From NCBI GenBank assembly GCA_023392075.1, contig JAEVZU010000267.1, forward strand, positions 1 to 5,932: a DNA stretch of 5,932 nucleotides. Direction: 5' to 3'. Origin of the DNA: Bacillota bacterium. GTDB taxonomy: Bacteria; Bacillota; Clostridia; Acetivibrionales; DSM-1351. The translations under genes were made by a program, and so were the position numbers. The notes beneath the pieces were generated by a model. The model was not told the DNA's origin. It did not search any database and worked only from the letters and a program-made list of their open reading frames with translations. Shown here piece by piece: positions 1 through 5,882 of this stretch. The number at the start of each line of letters is the position of its first letter. Within the stretch, counting starts at the first letter, position 1.

Positions 1-4
1 AGGT

Positions 5-219
5 ATAACCTGACGCGTTTGTGTCAGTTGATTATCTCAATTTTGTAAGTGAAAATTGTTTTTGATTATACAGGTACTTCCGTACTAACTTCATAAAATA
101 GGGACGCTCCCAAAACAATTGTGATAATATGAAGTTGTACTCACGTACCTGTATAATCAGTACACAACGTTTAACTGTAAAATTGAAAGTAAACCAACCA
201 TCACAACGAGTTAAGTTAT
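5..219. repeat. Long imperfect inverted repeat (MITE-like), upstream of spmA
   Basis: The left arm (about 5-95) and right arm (about 128-219) are imperfect reverse complements along almost their whole length. Perfectly paired blocks in order are ATAAC 5-9 with GTTAT 215-219, TCAATTTT 37-44 with AAAATTGA 179-186, GATTATACAGGTAC 64-77 with its complement 145-158, and AACTTCATA 87-95 with TATGAAGTT 128-136. The stretches between them align with small gaps. The centre holds a tight hairpin, GGGA-CGC-TCCC (101-111). No credible protein is encoded; short frames across it have no ribosome binding site. This is the architecture of a decayed miniature inverted-repeat element or other palindromic intergenic repeat. 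The left end may extend beyond the window, so no target duplication can be assigned. Confidence 0.7.
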
Positions 220-224
220 TTGAT

Positions 225-254
225 AACATAAACAGGGCTCTGTCCACATATATA
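225..254 (+). promoter_or_regulatory. Candidate sigma-E-type promoter for spmAB
   Basis: AACATAAA (225-232) and CATATATA (247-254), separated by 14 bp, resemble the -35 (CATA core) and -10 (CATACAnT) boxes of mother-cell sigma-E promoters. In B. subtilis the spmAB genes belong to a sigma-E-dependent operon with dacB, so such a promoter is expected here. It would give a leader of about 100 nt before the spmA start at 364. A perfect TATAAT (251-256) overlaps it but has no good -35 at normal spacing. The assignment is by eye in AT-rich DNA and is tentative. Confidence 0.4.
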
Positions 255-354
255 ATAAGAAGGCATGTTCAAAGATCAGTATTCCGGGCAATTCACCAGG
301 GCAATGAAATTAACCCGGTCAGGTATGGTTGATTTTTACACATTTAGGGGACAT

Positions 355-360
355 GGAGGG
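355..360 (+). promoter_or_regulatory. Ribosome binding site that fixes the spmA start
   Basis: GGAGGG lies just upstream of the ATG at 364. The longer in-frame start at 265 has only an AGAAGG sequence one base away from its ATG, and ATGs at 304 and 325 have no comparable site. The 33 extra residues of the longer form also do not resemble the SpmA N-terminus. Confidence 0.8.
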
Positions 361-363
361 AAA

Positions 364-1005
364 ATGCTTAATTATATATGGATGGGTTTGCTGCTCATAG
401 GTTTCGCTGTAGGCATAATAAACGGAAGGATAGACCAGGTTACAAAGGCGGCCATGGATTCGGCGCAATCGGCTGTAACGGTATGTATCGGACTATTGGG
501 AGTAATGTGTCTTTGGACAGGTTTGATGAAAGTCGCCGAAAAAAGCGGACTGGTTACAAGTATCAGCAAATTGGTAAGACCTGTGATGACCTTTTTATAC
601 CCCGGTATACCGAAGGATCATCCTGCCCTGGGGGCCATCGTAATGAATCTGGTTGCCAACTTCCTGGGTTTGGGAAATGCGGCAACCCCGCTTGGAATCA
701 AGGCCATGAATGAGCTGCAGTCCTTGAACCAGGACAAAAAAACCGCCACTGACTCAATGTGCATGTTTCTGGTCATGAACACTGCGGCAATACAGCTTGT
801 GCCGGCAACCATAATTGCTTTGCGGACTTCCGAGGGATCAAAGAAGCCTGCCGAAATAATCGTCTGCATATGGATAGCCTCGGTATGCGCCACAATAATG
901 GGAATCATAGCTGCCAAGCTTTTGTCAAAGGTCTGGAATGAAGACCATACGGATTCCGGCAGTGTCAGGAGAGATACAACGCGCAGGCGGCAGGCGGGAA
1001 GGTAA
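364..1005 (+). CDS. spmA: Spore maturation protein A (SpmA)
   Basis: The 213-residue membrane protein belongs to the nucleoside-recognition (Gate) domain family. With SpmB it is needed for full dehydration of the spore core, and B. subtilis mutants make spores of reduced heat resistance. The N-terminus MLNYIWMGLLLIGF corresponds to B. subtilis SpmA MVNIIWVSLTVIG, supporting the start at 364. A hydrophobic segment is at about 4-20 and another at 37-55. The hallmark FLGLGNAATPLGIKAM is at 100-115, with further hydrophobic stretches at about 133-153 and 165-186. The last 20 or so residues form a hydrophilic, Arg-rich tail (VRRDTTRRRQAGR at 201-213) slightly longer than in B. subtilis. spmB starts 3 bp after the stop, so the two are co-transcribed. 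A sigma-E-like promoter is at 225-254. Confidence 0.95.
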   Translation: MLNYIWMGLLLIGFAVGIINGRIDQVTKAAMDSAQSAVTVCIGLLGVMCLWTGLMKVAEKSGLVTSISKLVRPVMTFLYPGIPKDHPALGAIVMNLVANFLGLGNAATPLGIKAMNELQSLNQDKKTATDSMCMFLVMNTAAIQLVPATIIALRTSEGSKKPAEIIVCIWIASVCATIMGIIAAKLLSKVWNEDHTDSGSVRRDTTRRRQAGR

Positions 1006-1008
1006 GTC

Positions 1009-1539
1009 ATGGGGATAATAAGGCAAATATCCGATTATGCAATACCGGCTATCTTCATTATAATAATATTCGCAGCAATACTGAGAAAAGTTAAAGCCTA
1101 CGATTTATTTATTGAAGGAGCAAAGGACGGCATTGAAACCGTTATTAAAATAATGCCGTCACTTGTGGGACTGCTGGTGGCGGTAGGAGTATTCAAGGCC
1201 TCAGGAGCCCTCGACCTGCTGATCATTTTACTGCGTCCGCTGATAGACCTGTTGGGGATGCCTCCTGAAGTGGCTCCGCTGGCACTGCTGCGTCCCATTT
1301 CGGGAAGTGCCTCGTTTGCATTTGTAACTGAAATAATAAAAGCTTTTGGACCGGATACCTATGAGGGGCGTGTTGCCGCCACCATGATGGGGTCTACCGA
1401 GACTATCTTCTATACACTTGCCGTATATTATGGTTCGGTAGGTATAAAAAACATAAGATATACACTGATAGCCGCCATAATGGCTGATATTATCAGCGTA
1501 ATAGCATCACTCTGGGCCTGCCGTTTTATTTTCGGATAG
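1009..1539 (+). CDS. spmB: Spore maturation protein B (SpmB)
   Basis: The 176-residue protein is close to the usual length of about 178. It is the partner of SpmA in spore core dehydration and is also a Gate-domain membrane protein. The hydrophobic N-terminal segment (about 10-25) is followed by a soluble stretch (YDLFIEGAKDGIETVIKIMP, 31-50). The conserved block PPEVAPLALLRPISGSASFA at 85-104 matches PPEVLPLAMMRPISGTAALG of B. subtilis SpmB. A second block, MGSTETIFYTLAVYYGSVGI (127-146), matches GSTDTTLYVLTVYFGAVGI, and the protein ends in a hydrophobic helix. The ATG at 1009 is preceded by GGGAAGG (996-1002), which overlaps the spmA stop, indicating translational linkage. No terminator is visible, and the convergent gene stops 7 bp beyond. 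Confidence 0.95.
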   Translation: MGIIRQISDYAIPAIFIIIIFAAILRKVKAYDLFIEGAKDGIETVIKIMPSLVGLLVAVGVFKASGALDLLIILLRPLIDLLGMPPEVAPLALLRPISGSASFAFVTEIIKAFGPDTYEGRVAATMMGSTETIFYTLAVYYGSVGIKNIRYTLIAAIMADIISVIASLWACRFIFG

Positions 1540-1546
1540 ATAGTTC

Positions 1547-2605
1547 CTAAAAATACTTTTTTGCTCTGAGAAGGTTGACGGCGGATGAATAAAAAAACAT
1601 TCCCCGGCCTCCGGCCTTCAGCAGTGCCTTGCTGGTAATGGCATTCATGCCTTCATTTGCTTTGGGATGGGTAATGTATATACTTAACAGCAATTTGACA
1701 ATAGAACGGATAAGCTTTGAATTGGATGCTTTCAGTCCCGAAGCTTTTTTCATAAAGAAAATAATTCTATTCTCATACTCTTTGAGATTTTCATAATAAA
1801 AATCGTAATTTATATTTCCTGAGGATAAGTCGTCATTATAATTAATGTAGCCCTCCAATATTTTTTGGATGCAGCATATCCAGGGAAAAAAAGAAGAGTT
1901 CAAAGTTTCGGCTTTCTGTTCGGTCAGATCCGGATCTGTTGCGAGAGACAGTAAAAGCTGTATGCTTAAAGTTGAATCAATTGCCATACAGAATTCCCAG
2001 TTGGATAGTTCGGGATATTTTTGACCGTGGGCAGAGCTCCAATTGGTAAGGTTCACTTCTTTCGCATTGTCATCCGAGGAGAACTTTGTAATCTGCAAAT
2101 CAATGAAAAGTGTCAGAAAGGCTGCAAGTTGATCACGGATTACATCGTAGGACGGCAGTACATGCATTTTCTGACGGCACTTTTCTACAAGTATGGTGAG
2201 ATAGCCGTCGTCATCCTTTGAAGGAAAAAATGTAAAGTATTGTTCATATGAGTCGCTTCTAAGATTTAAAGCATCTTTCAAGGAGGAAAAAATCAGTCTT
2301 AAGAAGGGTTCGGTATTTGTAGAAGAATGTATGCATATGGTGTTCAGATATTGAATGATGGCCTGGAAAGAAATAATGGCATCGGCAGCCATTGGTATAT
2401 CAACATTCGGGGACAACATGCATATGGAGGAAACTGCCGAATCAAATCTGTTTTTCTCAAGGGCTTCGCGTGCATTTGACTTAATGGAAAGCTTGCGGAT
2501 ACGATTGGTATAACCCTGGTTTTCTTTAACTCTCTTTTCGACAATGGGATATATGTAACTTTTGTATTTATTTGAATATTTCAAGCATCTTATAAAACTT
2601 ATCAT
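1547..2605 (-). CDS. DUF2600 (YtpB-like) protein with degenerate active-site motifs
   Basis: The 352-residue protein aligns end to end with the DUF2600 family, whose characterised member is B. subtilis YtpB, a large terpene synthase making tetraprenyl-beta-curcumene for spore C35 terpenoids. Family landmarks seen are a DDDGYL block (131-136), YPELSNWEF (197-205), STLSIQLLLSLAT (211-223), FFPWICCIQKIL (239-250), the following Gly-Asn-Ile-Asn and FYYEN region (263-273), and the C-terminal KAGGRGMFFY (330-339). Residues typical of active members, as I recall them, are changed. HCEGG near the N-terminus is DSAVS (55-59), DYLDNLCDxS is QYLNTICIHS (85-94), and LLDYFIDQEED is ILEGYINYNDD (249-259). 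Catalysis is therefore doubtful, although the frame is intact. AAGGAGA (2615-2621) lies 9 bp before the ATG. A divergent non-catalytic paralogue is the best guess. Confidence 0.8.
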   Translation of the reverse strand: MISFIRCLKYSNKYKSYIYPIVEKRVKENQGYTNRIRKLSIKSNAREALEKNRFDSAVSSICMLSPNVDIPMAADAIISFQAIIQYLNTICIHSSTNTEPFLRLIFSSLKDALNLRSDSYEQYFTFFPSKDDDGYLTILVEKCRQKMHVLPSYDVIRDQLAAFLTLFIDLQITKFSSDDNAKEVNLTNWSSAHGQKYPELSNWEFCMAIDSTLSIQLLLSLATDPDLTEQKAETLNSSFFPWICCIQKILEGYINYNDDLSSGNINYDFYYENLKEYENRIIFFMKKASGLKASNSKLIRSIVKLLLSIYITHPKANEGMNAITSKALLKAGGRGMFFYSSAVNLLRAKKYF

Positions 2606-2670
2606 TCGGAATATTCTCCTTGAAAAATTGAAAACAAATATGTATAGTAGTAATGAGTACTAACTATAAA

Positions 2671-2679
2671 ATTATACCA
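2671..2679 (-). promoter_or_regulatory. Extended -10 promoter for the DUF2600 gene
   Basis: Read on the minus strand this is TGGTATAAT, a perfect extended -10 element (TGnTATAAT). Such elements can work without a good -35, and none is seen 16-18 bp upstream. Transcription would start near 2664, giving a leader of about 60 nt before the ATG at 2605. The divergent spacer 2606-2769 otherwise holds AT-rich DNA that must also carry the metG promoter. I could not choose a convincing metG promoter there, and no T-box or S-box leader is visible. Confidence 0.5.
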
Positions 2680-2769
2680 TGTTAGGGAACAATTAAATAA
2701 CATAATACAATATTTTAGCAATTATCTATTTTTGCATATACAATTATTGTTGACAAATGAGGAGGAAAC

Positions 2770-4773
2770 ATGTCTAAAAAAACCTATTATATTTCAACGC
2801 CAATATACTATCCAAGCGGAAAGCTGCATATAGGACATTCATATACGACGGTTGCTGCCGATGCTGTTTCAAGATACAAGAGGCTAAAGGGTTATGATGT
2901 AATGTTTTTGACAGGAACCGACGAACACGGGCAGAAAATACAGAGAAAAGCCGAAGAAAAGGGAATAACTCCAAAGCAGTATGTGGATGAAATCGTATCA
3001 GGGATAAAAGATCTGTGGAAATTAATGAAAATAACAAATGACAGATTTATCAGGACCACTGATGACGAGCATGTGGAGGCCGTTCAAAAGATATTCAAAC
3101 AGCTGTATGACCAGGGAGATATTTATAAAAGTGAATACGAAGGCTGGTACTGCACACCCTGTGAATCCTTCTGGACAAAGACACAGCTGGTTGACGGCAA
3201 ATGCCCTGACTGCGGCCGCGAGGTGGAATTGACTAAAGAAGAAAGCTATTTTTTCAGACTGTCAAAATACCAGGATAGATTGATTAGACATATAGAAGAA
3301 AACCCGGACTTTATACAGCCTGTATCAAGACAGAACGAAATGCTGAACAATTTCCTCAGGCCTGGTCTTGAGGATATTGCGGTTTCAAGGACCACTTTCA
3401 ATTGGGGTGTTCCGGTTTCCTTCGACGATAAACATGTGGTATATGTATGGATCGATGCTTTGTCAAACTATATAACTGCACTTGGCTACTCGGCGCAGGA
3501 TGACACTTTGTTCCGTAAATACTGGCCTGCCGACGTGCATCTGGTTGGAAAGGAAATAGTAAGATTTCATACAATAATATGGCCTGCTATGCTTATGGCG
3601 CTGGATCTGCCTTTGCCGAAACAGGTCTACGGACATGGCTGGCTGCTGCTTGAAGGCGGTAAAATGTCCAAGTCCAAGGGCAATGTTGTTGATCCTCAGA
3701 TATTGGTAGACAAGTATGGACTGGATTCAATCAGATACTTCCTTTTAAGGGAGGTTCCCTTCGGTTCAGACGGAGTATTCTCAAATGAGGCGCTTATTAA
3801 CAGGATCAACTCTGATCTGGCCAATGATCTGGGCAATCTGGTAAGCAGAACTGTGGCAATGATAGATAAATACTTCGGAGGCTCAATTCCTGCAAACAAG
3901 GTTTCAGGTGAATTTGACAGTGACCTCATAGGCCTTGTAAGAGAGACTCCTGCCAAGGTGGAAGAACTTCTTGACAAACTGCAGTTCAGTTCTGCCCTGG
4001 CCGAAATATGGAAGGCAGTGTCCAGAACGAATAAATATATAGATGAGACAATGCCCTGGGTTCTGGCAAAGGATGAAGCAAACGGCCCAAGATTGGCCCA
4101 GGTAATGTATAATCTGGCAGAAACCTTGAGAATCATAGCTATTCTTATACAGCCTTTTATGCCTGAAACTCCGGAAAAGATATGGGGACAGCTTGGGATA
4201 ACCGACAAAGGCCTGACAGAATGGGATAAAGCCAGGGAATGGGGCGTATATCCGGTGGGGGCAAGCGTAAACAAGGGAGAGGTTATTTTCCCAAGGATTG
4301 ATTTGAAAAAAGAACTTGAAGAAATAGAAAAAATGTCTGAAGGTACTGCGGAGCCTGCAAAAGCAGCTGAGGCTCCAAAAGCGAAAGAACCGCAGAAAAC
4401 TGCAAAAGCGGAGCCGGCTGTTGATCAAGCTGCCGATGAAACCAATGCAAATCTCATAACAATTGACGATTTTGCAAAGGTCGACCTCAGGGTGGCCAAA
4501 GTGCTGGAGGCCGAAAAGGTTGAGAAGGCCGACAAGCTCCTGAAAATGAAACTGCAGGTTGGAGAAGAGGTAAGACAGGTTGTGTCGGGAATAGCAAAAT
4601 ACTATACCCCTGAAGAAATGGTAGGAAAGACTTTGATACTGGTGGCCAACCTGAAGCCGGCAAAACTCCGGGGAATAGAATCCCAGGGCATGATACTGGC
4701 GGCTTCAGATGAAAACGGCCTCTCTCTGGTAACCATCGACAAGGATATGCCAAGCGGAGCACACGTTGGCTGA
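2770..4773 (+). CDS. metG: Methionyl-tRNA synthetase with fused C-terminal tRNA-binding domain
   Basis: This cytoplasmic class I synthetase charges tRNA-Met with methionine using ATP, for both initiation and elongation. It has 667 residues. The Rossmann catalytic core carries the HIGH signature at 20-23 and KMSKS at 298-302. The connective insert has one zinc knuckle, CTPC at 128-131 and CPDC at 145-148, so all four metal ligands are present. An alpha-helical anticodon-binding domain follows at about 345-505 (the NKYIDETMPW block is at 421-430). A low-complexity Ala/Lys/Glu/Pro linker (about 524-556) joins it to an EMAP-II/Trbp111-like OB fold (about 562-667, with DFAKVDLRVAKV and LKPAKLRGIESQGMILAA) that aids dimerisation and tRNA binding. 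GAGGAGG (2759-2765) precedes the ATG. No terminator is visible after the stop. Confidence 0.97.
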   Translation: MSKKTYYISTPIYYPSGKLHIGHSYTTVAADAVSRYKRLKGYDVMFLTGTDEHGQKIQRKAEEKGITPKQYVDEIVSGIKDLWKLMKITNDRFIRTTDDEHVEAVQKIFKQLYDQGDIYKSEYEGWYCTPCESFWTKTQLVDGKCPDCGREVELTKEESYFFRLSKYQDRLIRHIEENPDFIQPVSRQNEMLNNFLRPGLEDIAVSRTTFNWGVPVSFDDKHVVYVWIDALSNYITALGYSAQDDTLFRKYWPADVHLVGKEIVRFHTIIWPAMLMALDLPLPKQVYGHGWLLLEGGKMSKSKGNVVDPQILVDKYGLDSIRYFLLREVPFGSDGVFSNEALINRINSDLANDLGNLVSRTVAMIDKYFGGSIPANKVSGEFDSDLIGLVRETPAKVEELLDKLQFSSALAEIWKAVSRTNKYIDETMPWVLAKDEANGPRLAQVMYNLAETLRIIAILIQPFMPETPEKIWGQLGITDKGLTEWDKAREWGVYPVGASVNKGEVIFPRIDLKKELEEIEKMSEGTAEPAKAAEAPKAKEPQKTAKAEPAVDQAADETNANLITIDDFAKVDLRVAKVLEAEKVEKADKLLKMKLQVGEEVRQVVSGIAKYYTPEEMVGKTLILVANLKPAKLRGIESQGMILAASDENGLSLVTIDKDMPSGAHVG

Positions 4774-4813
4774 CGGCAATAGAGGCCGGTGTCACATCAT
4801 TGAACACTTTTAA

Positions 4814-4969
4814 AAAGTCAATTACTGTCGGCTAAAAGCCGATAGCTTGGGTTTGAGGCTGAAGCCCCCTGTAGTGCAATAATCATTCAAACCCAAACTG
4901 CGGCGTTGAAAACCGGCTTAAAAGAAATATTGGACTGGAAGGCGATGGCTTTCAACCGTAATTGACTTT
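4814..4969. ncRNA. Candidate structured RNA or small mobile-element remnant, cloverleaf-like
   Basis: A perfect 12-bp closing stem joins AAAGTCAATTAC (4814-4825) to GTAATTGACTTT (4958-4969). Inside it are three helices in tandem. The first is a 7-bp hairpin at 4826-4844 (core TCGGC, loop TAAAA, GCCGA). The second is a perfect 10-bp stem, TTGGGTTTGA 4847-4856 with TCAAACCCAA 4887-4896, enclosing a small GGC-TGAA-GCC hairpin (4857-4866). The third is a 7-bp stem, GTTGAAA 4905-4911 with TTTCAAC 4950-4956, with further inner pairs 4913-4914 with 4947-4948. The helices pack with almost no spare bases around the junction. I do not recognise a known riboswitch or RNA family. The strand is undetermined because the pairing works on both, and neither a promoter nor a terminator is clear. 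The right or left end of an IS200/IS605-type element is the main alternative. Confidence 0.5.
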
Positions 4970-5018
4970 GGTAACATTATGGATAATTCTGTCATATAGA
5001 TATTAGGAAGTACTTTTG

Positions 5019-5038
5019 ATAATATTACAAAATATTAT
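5019..5038. repeat. A/T-only hairpin upstream of tatD
   Basis: ATAATATT (5019-5026) and AATATTAT (5031-5038) form an 8-bp stem with an ACAA loop. The stem has no G or C and no T-tract directly after it, so it is a poor intrinsic terminator. Its role, if any, is unknown. Confidence 0.4.
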
Positions 5039-5067
5039 GTTACATTTGATTATTATTTAGATAAAAC

Positions 5068-5074
5068 GGGTGAT
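5068..5074 (+). promoter_or_regulatory. Unusual ribosome binding site of tatD
   Basis: GGGTGAT precedes the TTG start by 3 bases. GGTGAT pairs with the inner part of the 16S anti-Shine-Dalgarno tail (complement of AGGAGGTGATCC), not with the usual GGAGG. Together with a TTG start this predicts modest translation. The start is still supported because the reading frame gives the invariant TatD opening MIFDTHAHYDD. Confidence 0.6.
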
Positions 5075-5077
5075 AAT

Positions 5078-5845
5078 TTGATTTTTGATACACATGCACA
5101 TTACGATGATGAACGTTTTGACGAAGACAGGGATTCTTTGTTGAAGCAGCTCCATCAGGAGGGAATTTCATATATTTTGAATGCCAGTGCCAGCCCCGAA
5201 TCTCTGGATGCAACAATGGAGCTGGCGGCAAAATACCCTTTTGTATATGCAGCTCTGGGAATACATCCCCATGATGCCGAAAAAATGAGCGAAGATATTA
5301 TTGACAAGATCCGGACTCTGTCAAAAAATGATAAGGTTGTAGCAGTTGGCGAAATCGGTCTGGATTATTATTATGACAATTCTCCGAGAGATATACAGAG
5401 ATATTGGTTTGAAAGACAGATAGAGCTGGCGAAGGAACTTAAGCTTCCCATAATCATTCATGACAGAGACGCGCATGAAGACACTGTAAATATATTGAAA
5501 AAGACGGATGTAAAGCAGGTGGGAGGAGTATTCCACTGTTTTTCCGGCAGCGCACAGATGGCGATGGAAATGCTTAAGCTGAATTTATATATTGCTATCG
5601 GAGGAGCTGTTACCTTTAAAAATGCCAGAAAAACGATTGAAGTTGTAGAAGCTGTTCCTCTGGAAAAACTTTTGGTTGAAACAGATTGCCCATATTTATC
5701 CCCTGAACCTTACAGGGGAAAAAGAAATAATTCGGGCTATCTGGTTCACATTATTCGGAAAATTGCTGAAATTAAGGGAATAAGTGAGTCTGAAGTTGCT
5801 GAGACAACACTGATGAATGCGAAAAAGGTATTCGGATTGAAATAA
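5078..5845 (+). CDS. tatD: TatD family metal-dependent hydrolase (YabD-like DNase)
   Basis: This is a cytoplasmic TIM-barrel hydrolase of the amidohydrolase superfamily; characterised TatD proteins are metal-dependent DNases. At 255 residues it has the usual full length. All expected metal ligands are present: H6 and H8 in FDTHAH, E92 in GEIGLDYYYD, H128 in PIIIHDRDA, H153 in VFHCFSGS, and D203 in ETDCPYLSP. The PYRGKRN loop (211-217) is followed by NSGY where many relatives have EPAY, a small variation. Translation starts at TTG, since the next ATG would remove the metal-binding N-terminus. It lies downstream of metG, as yabD follows metS in B. subtilis, but 304 bp separate them here, so it may have its own promoter. 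The next gene begins 37 bp after the stop with no terminator between, suggesting co-transcription. Confidence 0.95.
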   Translation: MIFDTHAHYDDERFDEDRDSLLKQLHQEGISYILNASASPESLDATMELAAKYPFVYAALGIHPHDAEKMSEDIIDKIRTLSKNDKVVAVGEIGLDYYYDNSPRDIQRYWFERQIELAKELKLPIIIHDRDAHEDTVNILKKTDVKQVGGVFHCFSGSAQMAMEMLKLNLYIAIGGAVTFKNARKTIEVVEAVPLEKLLVETDCPYLSPEPYRGKRNNSGYLVHIIRKIAEIKGISESEVAETTLMNAKKVFGLK

Positions 5846-5882
5846 AATAATAAGTCTTAATTGATTCTCAAGGAGAGGAATT

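Larger units (their letters stand above)
4774..5077. other. Gene-free spacer between metG and tatD
   Basis: The 304-bp region has no credible gene. From left to right it contains a weak hairpin at the metG stop (TGAC 4771-4774 with GTCA 4791-4794) that lacks a T-tract. Next is a palindrome, ACTTTT-A-AAAAGT (4806-4818), overlapping the left edge of the structured element 4814-4969. A 7-bp pairing, GTAACAT 4971-4977 with ATGTTAC 5037-5043, then encloses an A/T-only 8-bp hairpin at 5019-5038 (loop ACAA). A TTGATA at 5016-5021 could be a -35 box for tatD, but no good -10 follows at normal spacing. The last 110 bp are markedly more AT-rich than the element. Confidence 0.6.

Noticed and set aside
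251..256. TATAAT as a sigma-A promoter for spmA
   Set aside because: No -35-like sequence occurs at 16-18 bp; the nearest TTGATA (220-225) is 25 bp away. The overlapping sigma-E-type boxes fit better.
129..332. Short plus-strand frame of 67 codons in the leader region
   Set aside because: It lies across the right arm of the inverted repeat, has no ribosome binding site and shows no recognisable protein features.
265..363. N-terminal extension of spmA from an ATG at 265
   Set aside because: It adds 33 residues unlike any SpmA, its purine-rich site is only one base from the ATG, and the ATG at 364 has a proper GGAGGG and gives the expected N-terminus.
1591..1615. Terminator-like GC hairpin followed by T7 on the minus strand inside the DUF2600 gene
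   Set aside because: The stem is only about 4 bp, the T-run is offset from it, and the sequence encodes the conserved GGRGMFFY tail of the protein.
2641..2680. Sigma-G-like boxes (GTATA, 17 bp, CATTACTA) on the minus strand before the DUF2600 gene
   Set aside because: The -10 deviates from the CATNMTA consensus at two positions, and the perfect extended -10 TGGTATAAT overlapping the same DNA is a simpler explanation.
2750..2755. Perfect TTGACA upstream of metG as a -35 box
   Set aside because: It is 14 bp from the metG ATG, so its -10 would fall inside the coding sequence. It cannot drive metG from the annotated start.
4771..4794. Intrinsic terminator at the end of metG
   Set aside because: The TGAC/GTCA pairing is short and interrupted, and no T-tract follows.
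4939..4960. AGGCGATGG resembling the start of a fluoride riboswitch
   Set aside because: The 3' part of that aptamer (CTGATGACGCCT-like sequence and its pseudoknot partner) is absent, and these bases are better explained by the third helix of the 4814-4969 element.
4977..4988. ATGGAT loop suggesting a TwoAYGGAY RNA
   Set aside because: Only one AYGGAY is present, it does not sit in a clear hairpin loop, and a single six-base match is expected by chance.
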